DNA from: DAOTVX01 sp034436015
GTDB taxonomy: Bacteria; Chloroflexota; Anaerolineae; Anaerolineales; Villigracilaceae
Assembly: GCA_034436015.1 (NCBI GenBank)
Contig: DAOTWG010000029.1
Coordinates: 1 to 41,872 of the forward strand
Reading direction: 5' to 3'
Length of the DNA: 41,872 bases
Positions 33,977 to 41,672 of the stretch are shown here, in pieces. The notes beneath the pieces are model-generated. The model worked only from the letters and a program-made list of their open reading frames with translations, did not search any database and was not told the DNA's origin. Position numbers and translations under genes: made by a program. Within the stretch, counting starts at the first letter, position 1. The number at the start of each line of letters is the position of its first letter.

Positions 33977-34747
33977 ATGTTTTTGGCGCTCGATTTGGGC
34001 AATACCAATCTGACGGTCGGTCTATACGACGGCAAGCGATTGACCGGTTGCTGGCGGCTGCAGACCATCGCAGAGCGCACCATGGACGAGTACGGGCTCC
34101 TGATCACCGCTTTGCTCCAACGCGCAACCTGCCTGCCGCAGGCGCTCGAGGGAATTTGCCTGGCCTCCGTCGTTCCCTCGTTGACCGAACGGTTGGCGCA
34201 AACATGCGAGGATTATCTCGGACAGAGGCCTCTCGTTGTGGATGTCAACCTAAGGACCGGTCTGCGTCTGGGGTACGAGGATCCACGCCAGATTGGCGCC
34301 GATCGGTTGGCGGATGCCGTCGCAGCCTACCGCCTCTACGGCGGCCCGGCCTGCATCGTTGACTTCGGCACGGCTACCACCTTCAACGCGCTGACGGCAG
34401 AAGGCGAATACCTGGGCGGAGCCATCACCATCGGCGCGACGCTCGCCGCCGAAGTGCTCCCGGCGCGAACGGCGCGCCTGCCGCGCGTGGAACCGGAACG
34501 TCCGCCCTCCGTCATCGGCCGCAACACCGTCCACGCCATGCAATCCGGCCTATTCTTCGGGTATATCAGCCTGGTGGAGGGCATGACCGCGCGTTTTCGC
34601 CAGGAACTTGGCGCGGAAATGAAAGTCATCGCCACGGGCGGCCTGGCCGAACGAATCGCGCCCGCGACCACAGTCATTGATGTTCTCGCGCCCCATCTGA
34701 CGCTCGACGGCTTGCGCATCCTGTGGGAGATGAACCAGCAGAGCTGA
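33977..34747 (+). CDS. coaX: Type III pantothenate kinase
   Basis: The 256-residue protein has the CoaX fold of the ASKHA class: DLGNTN near the N-terminus for phosphate binding, SVVPSLTERL, QIGADRLADAVAAY, and VDFGTATTFNAL. The end ATGGLAERIAPAT is also typical. It phosphorylates pantothenate, the first step of coenzyme A synthesis, and is not inhibited by CoA. Of two close ATGs the second (33977) is better spaced from AAAGGAGG and gives the usual N-terminus MFLALDLGNTN. It lies 30 bp after the ABC ATPase gene, so riboswitch control may extend to it. Confidence 0.96.
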   Translation: MFLALDLGNTNLTVGLYDGKRLTGCWRLQTIAERTMDEYGLLITALLQRATCLPQALEGICLASVVPSLTERLAQTCEDYLGQRPLVVDVNLRTGLRLGYEDPRQIGADRLADAVAAYRLYGGPACIVDFGTATTFNALTAEGEYLGGAITIGATLAAEVLPARTARLPRVEPERPPSVIGRNTVHAMQSGLFFGYISLVEGMTARFRQELGAEMKVIATGGLAERIAPATTVIDVLAPHLTLDGLRILWEMNQQS

Positions 34748-35257
34748 CCATCGAGAGACCGTCTTGCCATTTGGCTCCCAAAACGTTCTCCCTCTAACCT
34801 TTCGGCCAGTAAGACTAGCATCACTTTTGGAACTTGCCGCGCGGCAATCCTAAAAAAGGCGATGGTATGATGTGGCACAGGAGTTTAGCCCGCCCTTGGG
34901 TTGGATGGTAAGACAGCCTAGAAAGCCTGTCTTACAGTTGTCGTCCTGTACCGGCTGGCAAAAACTTGACCATGGTCTGGTTCACCGAAGCTCCGAAAAA
35001 AAAAGCCCTCAACCGAGAATCCTTGCCTTCGCAGGACTATGGCATCTCCTCCGTAAGCGCTGTTGTATAATTGTGAAAACAACCTCGTCGCCTTCCGGCA
35101 GGTCGGTGTTGGCATTTATCTCTCTGCGCCGGATGAAACCGCGCGCAGAGAGCCGCTGCAGCTCCTCGCCCCACAAAAGAGCATGAAGAGGAAGGAGCAG
35201 GCCGGTCAGAATCGCTGTGACGAGAGAAACGTTCTGTATTGTTCCTAGGAGGAAGAC
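34748..35257. other. Intergenic region after coaX with palindromic elements
   Basis: About 510 bp without a convincing gene. It holds a 14-bp perfect palindrome (TTGCCGCGCGGCAA, 34834-34847), the inverted repeat listed separately at 34908-34935, and a TATAAT near 35064-35069. A minus-strand frame with EINANTDLPEGDEVVFTI reads protein-like but has no start or binding site. Confidence 0.4.
34908..34935. repeat. REP-like inverted repeat
   Basis: GTAAGACAG and CTGTCTTAC form a perfect 9-bp stem with a 10-nt loop. The next 16 bases (ACAGTTGTCGTCCTGT) form a second small hairpin with GTTGTC in the loop, a core also seen in the hairpin at 25460-25479. Confidence 0.5.
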
Positions 35258-35539
35258 ATGCCCGATATCGTCTATGAAATTTTGGATATCCTTGCTTCGC
35301 TGATACGCTTCCTGGGCATGGCCGTCGCCGGCGTGGCGCTCGGCTGGCTCGGCCTCGACTTGATTCGCAGGGCGACAGCCTGGCAAGCGCAGGTCATCGT
35401 GTATCTAGGCTTGCTAGGCATTCTCATCGCCTTAACTTGCTTCACCGCCTGGGGCGCTTTGGGCGCGTTCTGCCTCGGTCTGGGCGCGGCGCTGCTCCTG
35501 TGGGGCCCGCCGCGCAAGGAAAAACCCGCTGAGGAGTAA
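35258..35539 (+). CDS. Small membrane protein, two TM helices, unknown function
   Basis: The 93-residue protein has two or three hydrophobic helices (about 13-36, 46-63, 66-82) and a short basic and acidic tail (PPRKEKPAEE). I do not recognise a family. It is a real gene: TAGGAGGAAGAC lies directly before the ATG, and it is followed after 8-11 bp by the histidine kinase gene. It may influence the kinase, but this is only suggested by position. Confidence 0.7.
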   Translation: MPDIVYEILDILASLIRFLGMAVAGVALGWLGLDLIRRATAWQAQVIVYLGLLGILIALTCFTAWGALGAFCLGLGAALLLWGPPRKEKPAEE

Positions 35540-35550
35540 GCCGACGCGTG

Positions 35551-37665
35551 ATGGCATCCTCCCCCACCCAGCAAGGCAACAGATGGGAGGCAGACGAGAG
35601 CCGTTCCTCGCTCGAACTGCTATATCACGTCAGCCGTGAACTGGCTTCCGCGCTCGACCTGCGGACGGTCTTGCAGCGCGTCCTATTCCAATCGCTCAAG
35701 TACGTTGGCGGCGAACGCGGCAGCATCATCGCGCTGGATGACAACGGCAAGCCGATAGAAGCCGCTATCGTCTACGGCGCCAAGATTCATGAACATACCA
35801 CGCAGCAACTGCGCGAGACTCTGGATCGCGGCCTGGCCGGCTGGGTAAAACGTCATCGCCAGCCTGCGTTCGTGCCGGATACAAGTCGAGATGAGCGCTG
35901 GCTGCGTCGTCCCGATGACGCTCTGACGCGCAGCGGCGCGAAATCGGCTATGTGTGTGCCATTGCTGGCGCGCGAGCGCATGGTCGGCATTCTAACGCTC
36001 GTCCACTCAACGCCCAACACCTACACCCAACATCACTTCGATCTGATTCAGGCGATTGCCGATCAGGCCGGAATCGCCGTGCTCAACGCGCGCCTGTACG
36101 CCGAAAGTCAACGGCAGGCGCGCGTGATGACCGCCCTGGCTTCCAGCGCCGCGGCCATCACAGCCACCCTGCAGCTGGATGAAGTTCTGCAGCGCATCCT
36201 CAGCGAGACCATGCAGGCGTTGATGGTAGAAACCGTGGCATTGGGATTGTTGGACGCGAAATGGGATGTGGTCTTCCGCGCCGCCAGCGGCGAGCATACA
36301 GAACACATCATCGGCGCGCGCATCCCCGCCGGGCAAGGGATTGTCGGTTGGGTCGTCCATGAAGGCGAGGGGGTTGTCCTTCCCGATGTACAGCGAGATA
36401 ACCGCTTCCTGCCCAAAGCAGAACAATTCCGCGGGATGGAGGTACGCGCGCTTGCCTGCGCACCGATCTATGCCCAGGGACGGGTCATCGGCGTGCTGGA
36501 AGCCGTCAACCCGCGTTCCGGCGACTTCGATCCCGACTCCTTGTTGGTGTTGACCGGGATTGGCAACCTGGCCGGCTCTGCTATCCAGAACGCGCAGTTA
36601 TTCGAACGCCTCCAGGCCGCGCATCGGCGGTACCGTGAACTCTTCGACGATAGTATTGACCCCATTCTTCTGACCAACTGGGAAGGACGCATCCTGGAGG
36701 CCAACCGCCAGGCAGCTATACTGAGCGGCTACACCTCGCGCGAACTGCGCGATATGACGATCGAAACTCTGCACGCGATTAGGCGCGAGGAGCAAGCCTT
36801 TTGCCCGGAAAAACTCAAAACCGGCGAGACGTGCAACTACGAATCGGTTCTCCAGACCCGAATCGGCCACCCCATCCCGATCCATGTCCACGCGCGCCGC
36901 GTCACCTTCGAGGACGCCGAGGCCATTCAGTGGATTCTGCGCGATATCAGCGAACGCAAGGCTCTCGATGATTTGCGGGAGGACCTGACCTCCATGATTT
37001 ACCATGATCTGCGCGCGCCGCTCTCCAATATCGTCTCCGGCCTGGATATGCTCTACACCATCTGTGCCGAAACGGGGAACGAGAACGTGCGCAGCGTTCT
37101 CGATGTCCTTGCCCGCTCTACCGACCGCATTCAACGTCTCGTCAGCTCCTTATTGGATATCAACCGCCTGGAATCGGGGCAGAAGATCGTCCAACAACAG
37201 GAGGCCGCCCCGGCCGCTCTGGCGCGCGAAGCGATCGAAATCGTCCTGCCGATGATGGAGGGGCGTTCTCAGACGTTCAAGAACGTCCTTCCGGCCAGAT
37301 TACCGGCAGTCTGGGTGGACGTGGACATGATTCGACGGGTGTTCATCAACCTGCTAGAGAACGCCTCGAAGTTCACCCCACCGGAGGGAAAAATCGAGAT
37401 GGGCGCGAAAGTGGTGGACGGCTGGGTGCAATTTTGGGTAGCCGATAATGGCCCCGGCATACCACCAGGCGAACAAGAACGTATCTTCGAGAAATTCGCC
37501 CGCGTGAAGAGTGAACGCACGCCAAGCGGCTTGGGCATCGGCCTGGCGTTTTGCCGCCTGGCCGTGCAAGCGCATGGAGGCAAAATCTGGGTCGAGAGCA
37601 CTCCGGGCAAAGGGGCAAAATTCCTTCTAACGCTGCCCGTTGCCCCTCTCCGCGCGCCCGACTAG
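35551..37665 (+). CDS. GAF-GAF-PAS sensor histidine kinase
   Basis: The product of about 704 residues carries two GAF domains (about 20-185 and 190-350), a PAS domain (about 355-470; LFDDSIDPILLTNWEGRILEANRQAA is its start in pieces), a HisKA domain with the phosphoacceptor His in MIYHDLRAPLSNI (about 485), and a HATPase_c domain with N-box NLLENASKFTPP, DNGPGIP and the GLGIGLAFCRL box. There is no membrane segment, so it senses a cytoplasmic signal or ligand. A GTG directly before the ATG could also be the start. GAGGAG lies 11-14 bases upstream. No response regulator gene is adjacent. The MBL-fold gene follows after 13 bp. Confidence 0.92.
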   Translation: MASSPTQQGNRWEADESRSSLELLYHVSRELASALDLRTVLQRVLFQSLKYVGGERGSIIALDDNGKPIEAAIVYGAKIHEHTTQQLRETLDRGLAGWVKRHRQPAFVPDTSRDERWLRRPDDALTRSGAKSAMCVPLLARERMVGILTLVHSTPNTYTQHHFDLIQAIADQAGIAVLNARLYAESQRQARVMTALASSAAAITATLQLDEVLQRILSETMQALMVETVALGLLDAKWDVVFRAASGEHTEHIIGARIPAGQGIVGWVVHEGEGVVLPDVQRDNRFLPKAEQFRGMEVRALACAPIYAQGRVIGVLEAVNPRSGDFDPDSLLVLTGIGNLAGSAIQNAQLFERLQAAHRRYRELFDDSIDPILLTNWEGRILEANRQAAILSGYTSRELRDMTIETLHAIRREEQAFCPEKLKTGETCNYESVLQTRIGHPIPIHVHARRVTFEDAEAIQWILRDISERKALDDLREDLTSMIYHDLRAPLSNIVSGLDMLYTICAETGNENVRSVLDVLARSTDRIQRLVSSLLDINRLESGQKIVQQQEAAPAALAREAIEIVLPMMEGRSQTFKNVLPARLPAVWVDVDMIRRVFINLLENASKFTPPEGKIEMGAKVVDGWVQFWVADNGPGIPPGEQERIFEKFARVKSERTPSGLGIGLAFCRLAVQAHGGKIWVESTPGKGAKFLLTLPVAPLRAPD

Positions 37666-37678
37666 CAGGAGATGATCT

Positions 37679-38542
37679 ATGCAAGCCATCACGGAAGACA
37701 TTTACATCGAAACCTCCTTCCCAGGCGTAACCTTGGGAGTCATTCGCCGTCCCCAGGGGTTATTGCTGATTGACGCCCCGCTCTCGCTGGAGGGGGCGCG
37801 CGCCTGGCGCGCAGCCTTAATGAGTTTGAGCAGTGGCCCCGATCGGCTGCTCATCAATCTAGACGCGCACCCCGATCGCACTATCGGCGCGCGTGCGATG
37901 GACTTCACTGTCATCGCGCATGAGCGCACCGCTCATATCTTCCGCAACCGCCCCTTGACGTTCAAAGCCGGTGGGGAAGAGACCGGCGCAGAATGGGAAA
38001 CAGGGAACGCGTTGCCGAGCATCCGTTGGACTCCGCCGGAAATCTCCTTCACACACGCGTTGCGAATTTACTGGGATGATATGCCTGTCTTCATCGAGCA
38101 TCACCCCGGCCCTGCCAGCGGCGCGTGCTGGGTCATCGTGCCCGAACGCCGCGTGGTGTTCGTGGGCGACGCCGTCGTTGCCGACCAACCCCCTTTCTTA
38201 GCCAACGCCAACATCCCTCTCTGGCTGGAAACACTTGGCATCCTGTTGACCCAGCAGTACGAATCCTACCAAATTGTGAGCGGTCGCGGCGGCCTCGTCT
38301 CGCAAGAGGCAGTCCACCGGCAGATTGCCTGCCTGACCCGCATCCATCGCCGTCTCGAGGAATGGGCGCGCAAGAAACCCTCGCCAAACGCCCTCGAAGA
38401 CCTGGCAAAGACTTGCCTGAACGACTTTCCGGCTTCTACCCCGGAACAGCAACGCCTGTACGCGCAACGATTGCGGCATGGCCTGGCGCGATACTATAAC
38501 CGTCACTATCACCCCTCTGGCGCGACGACAGAGGAAGAGTGA
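37679..38542 (+). CDS. Metallo-beta-lactamase-fold protein with degenerate metal site
   Basis: The 287-residue protein follows an MBL fold: a beta-sandwich start (ITEDIYIETSFPGVTLGVIRRP), GLLLIDAPLSLEGARAWRAAL, a metal-loop position, and VVFVGDAVVADQPPF. The usual H-x-H-x-D-H is replaced by NLDAHPDRTIGA, so only one His and one Asp remain, and the final GHG-type His is replaced by SGRGG. EHHPGPASGACW keeps a His pair in the middle. The C-terminal 80 residues are helical and basic. A metal-dependent hydrolase role is doubtful; it may bind a ligand or use a reduced site. AGGAG seven bases before the ATG supports the start. Operon with the kinase. Confidence 0.82.
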   Translation: MQAITEDIYIETSFPGVTLGVIRRPQGLLLIDAPLSLEGARAWRAALMSLSSGPDRLLINLDAHPDRTIGARAMDFTVIAHERTAHIFRNRPLTFKAGGEETGAEWETGNALPSIRWTPPEISFTHALRIYWDDMPVFIEHHPGPASGACWVIVPERRVVFVGDAVVADQPPFLANANIPLWLETLGILLTQQYESYQIVSGRGGLVSQEAVHRQIACLTRIHRRLEEWARKKPSPNALEDLAKTCLNDFPASTPEQQRLYAQRLRHGLARYYNRHYHPSGATTEEE

Positions 38543-39121
38543 AACGTCGTGTCGCTCGGGAAGGGACTCTGCTCGCCTTTTAGCAGGAGCGCCTGGTTTG
38601 GATTCGCTTCCCGGCCAACTTTAGGGCGCTTGCCAAGAGAGCCTTGGCTGGGATTTGAGCATTGCTCCCCGTTCGAACGCCGAATCGCTAAAGGCCCTTG
38701 GTCTGCCTGGCCGTATTCGTCAGGAACGGACGCGCGAAGAGAGATTTATGTGTGGAGCAATCCAGAGATAGAGCGCCGCGCGAGAAGCAGACCGGTTACC
38801 GAATCCCTCCGGAACAATGCAAGGACCTCTTTGTAGCCATAGGAAAGTGCCGCGCTCAGCAAGGTCGGTTCTGGCAGAAACGGGGAGAGGAAAGTCACAG
38901 GACACCTCGCCGAGGCACTCTCCTTTGCTCCCGTTGGTGTTCGAGCGTACAAGGCGCCTGACAGGGAGCAGTGCGCTTATCATTTCCCGAACCGTTCGCG
39001 CGTGGGCGAACGCTTGCGCCGTTAAGTTGACCTAAAAAGGCAACCAGGGCAAACCCCTGTTCGAATGTATGCGATTCGAAACTATTTATTCAGTTCGGCG
39101 CATATGTTCGACTATCCACCT
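38543..39121. other. 580-bp intergenic region, no recognisable gene
   Basis: Lies between two convergent transcription units (MBL-fold gene and recA-lipoprotein). Short frames on both strands have poor composition and no binding sites. A small hairpin CAGGG/CCCTG is near 39047-39061, and GGGAGAGGAAAGTC occurs near 38883. I see no tRNA or full structured RNA. Confidence 0.4.
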
Positions 39122-39682
39122 TTAGGGAGAAACGATAATCTCGATGAACACAGGATCGCCAAAAGAGGTATTCTCAGGCGTATATGCCTGCCACTCGCTG
39201 CGGTAGAAGCCTGCTTCGAGCGGCGCAGTGAATAGAATATGTAAAACGGCCTCCGCCCCAGCGCGCGCCGGGTACAGTGCCTGTTCGGGCGCTGCACCTA
39301 GAGCATCTCCGCTTACCAAGCGCAGGCGGTACCGTCCATCCCAATGACAGTCGCCGCTGTTTTTCACGCGCCACTGCTTATCCAGCAAACTCCCCGGCGC
39401 GACCAGCGTTCTATCCGGGATCGTCAAATCTTCCAGGAACTGGAGGTCGTTGCGGCAAGGACTGGTCTGCGGCGCGGAAAGAGCAGAAGGGGTATCCGCA
39501 GGAAGGAAAGAGTACTGATCGGCGAAAAGCGGTGTTGGAGGCGAAAGGAGTATACCGCCTGCCGGCGGCAGGAAGGGGGTTGGCGCGGCCAGGCGTTCCC
39601 CACAGCCGGTCAGGAGAAGGGTAGAGAACACCCCCCTCGCAAGGCAACCGAGGATCGTCCACCGCCGCGCGCGCAACTCCAT
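39122..39682 (-). CDS. Lipoprotein with NBR1-type Ig-like domain
   Basis: The 186-residue protein has a basic start, a hydrophobic signal and a lipobox LTGC (Cys27), then a Pro-rich linker to about 75. The C-terminal 110 residues match the N_BRCA1_IG (NBR1 central) Ig-like domain: DLTIPDRTLVAPGSLLDKQWRVKNSGDCHW, in two parts, then YRLRLVSGDALG and GFYRSEWQAYTPE. In Chloroflexi such domains are frequent on surface lipoproteins, probably for binding. The ATG at 39682 follows GGGAGAG and lies 17 bp after the recA stop, so the two genes are probably cotranscribed. Confidence 0.85.
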   Translation of the reverse strand: MELRARRWTILGCLARGVFSTLLLTGCGERLAAPTPFLPPAGGILLSPPTPLFADQYSFLPADTPSALSAPQTSPCRNDLQFLEDLTIPDRTLVAPGSLLDKQWRVKNSGDCHWDGRYRLRLVSGDALGAAPEQALYPARAGAEAVLHILFTAPLEAGFYRSEWQAYTPENTSFGDPVFIEIIVSP

Positions 39683-39699
39683 CGCTCTCCCGTTCCCAT

Positions 39700-40773
39700 T
39701 TATTCGAGGCCGATCTCTGCCTCCTCGCCGCCCACAAGCGGCAATGCGACCTCGCCGCCAGCGGCGCGCTGACGGATTACCATCTCGATTTCATCGGCTA
39801 GATCCGGATTTTGTCGTAGGAACTCCTTGGCGTTCTCACGCCCCTGACCGAGTCGAATCTCACCATAGGAGAAGAACGCGCCGCGCTTTTCGATAATTCC
39901 CAATTGGGTAGCCAGGTCAATCAGATCGCCAACTTTCGAGATGCCCTCGTTGTACATAATGTCAAACTCTGCCGTGCGGAACGGCGGCGCAACCTTGTTC
40001 TTGACCACACGCACGCGCGTCCGGTTACCAACGATTTCCGCCCCGATCTTGATGGACTGGATACGGCGAATATCCAGGCGCATCGAAGCGTAGAATTTGA
40101 GTGCGTTGCCGCCGGTCGTCGTTTCGGGATTGCCGAAAACAACGCCTATTTTTTGGCGCAACTGATTGGTAAAGATGACGGCCGTTTTTGTCTGGTTGAT
40201 AGCGCCGGAGAGTTTGCGCAACGCCTGCGACATCAGGCGCGCCATGGCTCCCATCTGGGCATCGCCCATATCACCCTCGATTTCCGCACGCGGCACAAGC
40301 GCCGCCACCGAGTCGATGACGACCACGTCCACCGCGCCAGAGCGAACGAGCGTCTCGGTAATTTCGAGTGCCTGTTCCCCTGTATCGGGTTGAGAGACCA
40401 GAAGATTTTCCACATCCACGCCGCACTTGGCCGCATAGATGGGATCGAGAGCATGTTCCATATCAATATACGCCGCCGTGCCGCCCAGTTTCTGGGCCTC
40501 GGCCACGATATGCTGGCACAACGTCGTCTTACCCGAGGACTCCGGGCCAAAGATCTCCGTGATGCGTCCGCGCGGAATACCTCCTACGCCCAACGCCAGA
40601 TCGAGCGACAGGGAACCGGTCGGGATGACGTCCACCATCATGCGATGCGCCTCGCCCAAACGCATGATCGCACCATCGCCATAGCGCTTGGTAATATCGC
40701 TTACCGCTTTGTTCAACATCGCCTGACGGGCTTCGTTACTTTGATGGTCAGGGGAATCGGGCCTGCGAACCAT
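39700..40773 (-). CDS. recA: Recombinase RecA
   Basis: The 357-residue RecA has Walker A GPESSGKTT at 76-84, Walker B VVVIDSVAAL, the L1 loop near GDAQMGAMARLMSQALRKL, the L2 loop GNPETTTGGNALKFY, and the KNKVAPPF segment. The C-terminal tail is acidic (GGEEAEIGLE) but short. It forms filaments on single-stranded DNA, exchanges strands and triggers LexA cleavage. AGGAG seven bases before the ATG at 40773 supports the start. The 5' region is about 140 nt and contains the promoter and operator-like palindrome. The NBR1-type lipoprotein follows directly. Confidence 0.98.
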   Translation of the reverse strand: MVRRPDSPDHQSNEARQAMLNKAVSDITKRYGDGAIMRLGEAHRMMVDVIPTGSLSLDLALGVGGIPRGRITEIFGPESSGKTTLCQHIVAEAQKLGGTAAYIDMEHALDPIYAAKCGVDVENLLVSQPDTGEQALEITETLVRSGAVDVVVIDSVAALVPRAEIEGDMGDAQMGAMARLMSQALRKLSGAINQTKTAVIFTNQLRQKIGVVFGNPETTTGGNALKFYASMRLDIRRIQSIKIGAEIVGNRTRVRVVKNKVAPPFRTAEFDIMYNEGISKVGDLIDLATQLGIIEKRGAFFSYGEIRLGQGRENAKEFLRQNPDLADEIEMVIRQRAAGGEVALPLVGGEEAEIGLE

Positions 40774-40889
40774 GGGAATCTCCTAACAAAGAATGATGGG
40801 AATGGCAGAATACATTTCCTTTCGTGGTAACCGCCGGTATCTGCCTTGCCATAACTAAAGCAACTCCTTCACCAGGAAGGGCTGTGCTC

Positions 40890-40945
40890 TAGCAAGTATG
40901 CTTGCTACTGCGCTTACAGTATAGCACAAATGTTCGGGAAGTCAA
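40890..40945 (-). promoter_or_regulatory. recA promoter with candidate SOS operators
   Basis: On the minus strand TTGACT (40940-40945), 16-bp spacer, extended -10 TGCTATACT with TATACT at 40918-40923. TAGCAAG-TATG-CTTGCTA (40890-40907) is a perfect 7-4-7 palindrome just downstream of the expected start. Within the spacer the minus strand reads CGAACATTTGTGC, a partial match to the Gram-positive LexA box (CGAAC-4-GTTC type). Confidence 0.6.
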
Positions 40946-41070
40946 GAGCGGTCGGGGGAATTGTTCCAAAGTTGGTGAAACTCTCTTTCTCATCGTCAAA
41001 ACGGGAGGAACATACGCTTGCTTTCTCACTCCCACCAAGTTTCGAACGACCACATCCACCTCGCCTACCC

Positions 41071-41096
41071 TTGACAAATCTCTCCCCCCGTATAAT
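41071..41096 (+). promoter_or_regulatory. Promoter-like TTGACA/TATAAT pair with short spacer
   Basis: Perfect TTGACA (41071-41076) and TATAAT (41091-41096), but only 14 bp apart, shorter than sigma-70 normally allows. The next ORF starts 33 nt downstream of the -10. Confidence 0.45.
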
Positions 41097-41129
41097 CTCG
41101 TCTAGACGCTTTTCTGCAGGAGGAGAACA

Positions 41130-41264
41130 ATGGCGTGGAAACGTTGGGCGACGATTGGGATGGCTGTTACGTGCAGCCTGCCGGCGACCAGCACGGCGGC
41201 GGAGTACTTGGGGCCAGACCGCATCCGCAGCGTCCGGGTCTGGCTGCGCCGGCAGCGCCACTAG
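41130..41264 (+). CDS. 44-residue ORF of unknown function
   Basis: A short frame starts with ATG at 41130 after a near-perfect AGGAGGAGAACA site and a promoter-like pair. The product begins MAWKRWATIGMAVTCSLP, a short basic and hydrophobic signal-like stretch, and ends in a basic VRVWLRRQRH tail. I do not recognise it. It may be a true small protein or the cut 5' end of a larger secreted protein whose remainder was lost, as the DNA downstream is not clearly coding. Confidence 0.4.
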   Translation: MAWKRWATIGMAVTCSLPATSTAAEYLGPDRIRSVRVWLRRQRH

Positions 41265-41672
41265 CAGGCAGCGTATGACCCAGAGGGAGATGGAGTATAT
41301 GGTTGCTCTCTCGATTTGTCCTGTGAGCCAGGGGACTCCTGCCCGGCGGCGGGGAGTACCGCTTCCTACTTCAATTCGACAGCGTGTATTGGTTGGCCTG
41401 CAGAGATGTCTTGCGCCGGCAATCCTGCCTGCCATATAAGGAATGGGACGCTCTGGGGGCATGCATGACGAGGAGACGGCCTGCCGGCGGGTGGAGCAGC
41501 GGAAGGTGTACCCAGAAGCGACAGTTTCCGCCGCCTTGCAGGGGTGCACCCTGCGCAACGGCTGTACATGACGGCTACTTAATCAAACTGCACCAAACAC
41601 GCGCTTCGTGGCGGAGAGCACACCGTTGGGCGCAGAGGCGTTACTGTAGCCTACTGATTAAGAGGAGAATGA
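41265..41672. other. Non-coding or decayed DNA before the IS fragment
   Basis: About 400 bp with short frames only (for example 41275-41439 and its overlaps), none with family features. No transposase N-terminus or terminal repeat is visible. AGAGGAGAATGAAAATG at its right end creates an ATG at 41675 in a frame different from the transposase. Confidence 0.35.

Noticed and set aside
35009..35386. Minus-strand frame with EINANTDLPEGDEVVFTI
   Set aside because: No start with ribosome site, and its 5' half is antisense to the well-supported small membrane protein gene.
38877..38900. GAGGAAAGTC string resembling the conserved region I of RNase P RNA
   Set aside because: The matching ACAGAA-type 3' part and other conserved regions are not found in the 580-bp gap, so chance is more likely.
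39904..40830. Plus-strand open frame of 308 codons
   Set aside because: Antisense to recA, which is certain from its motifs.
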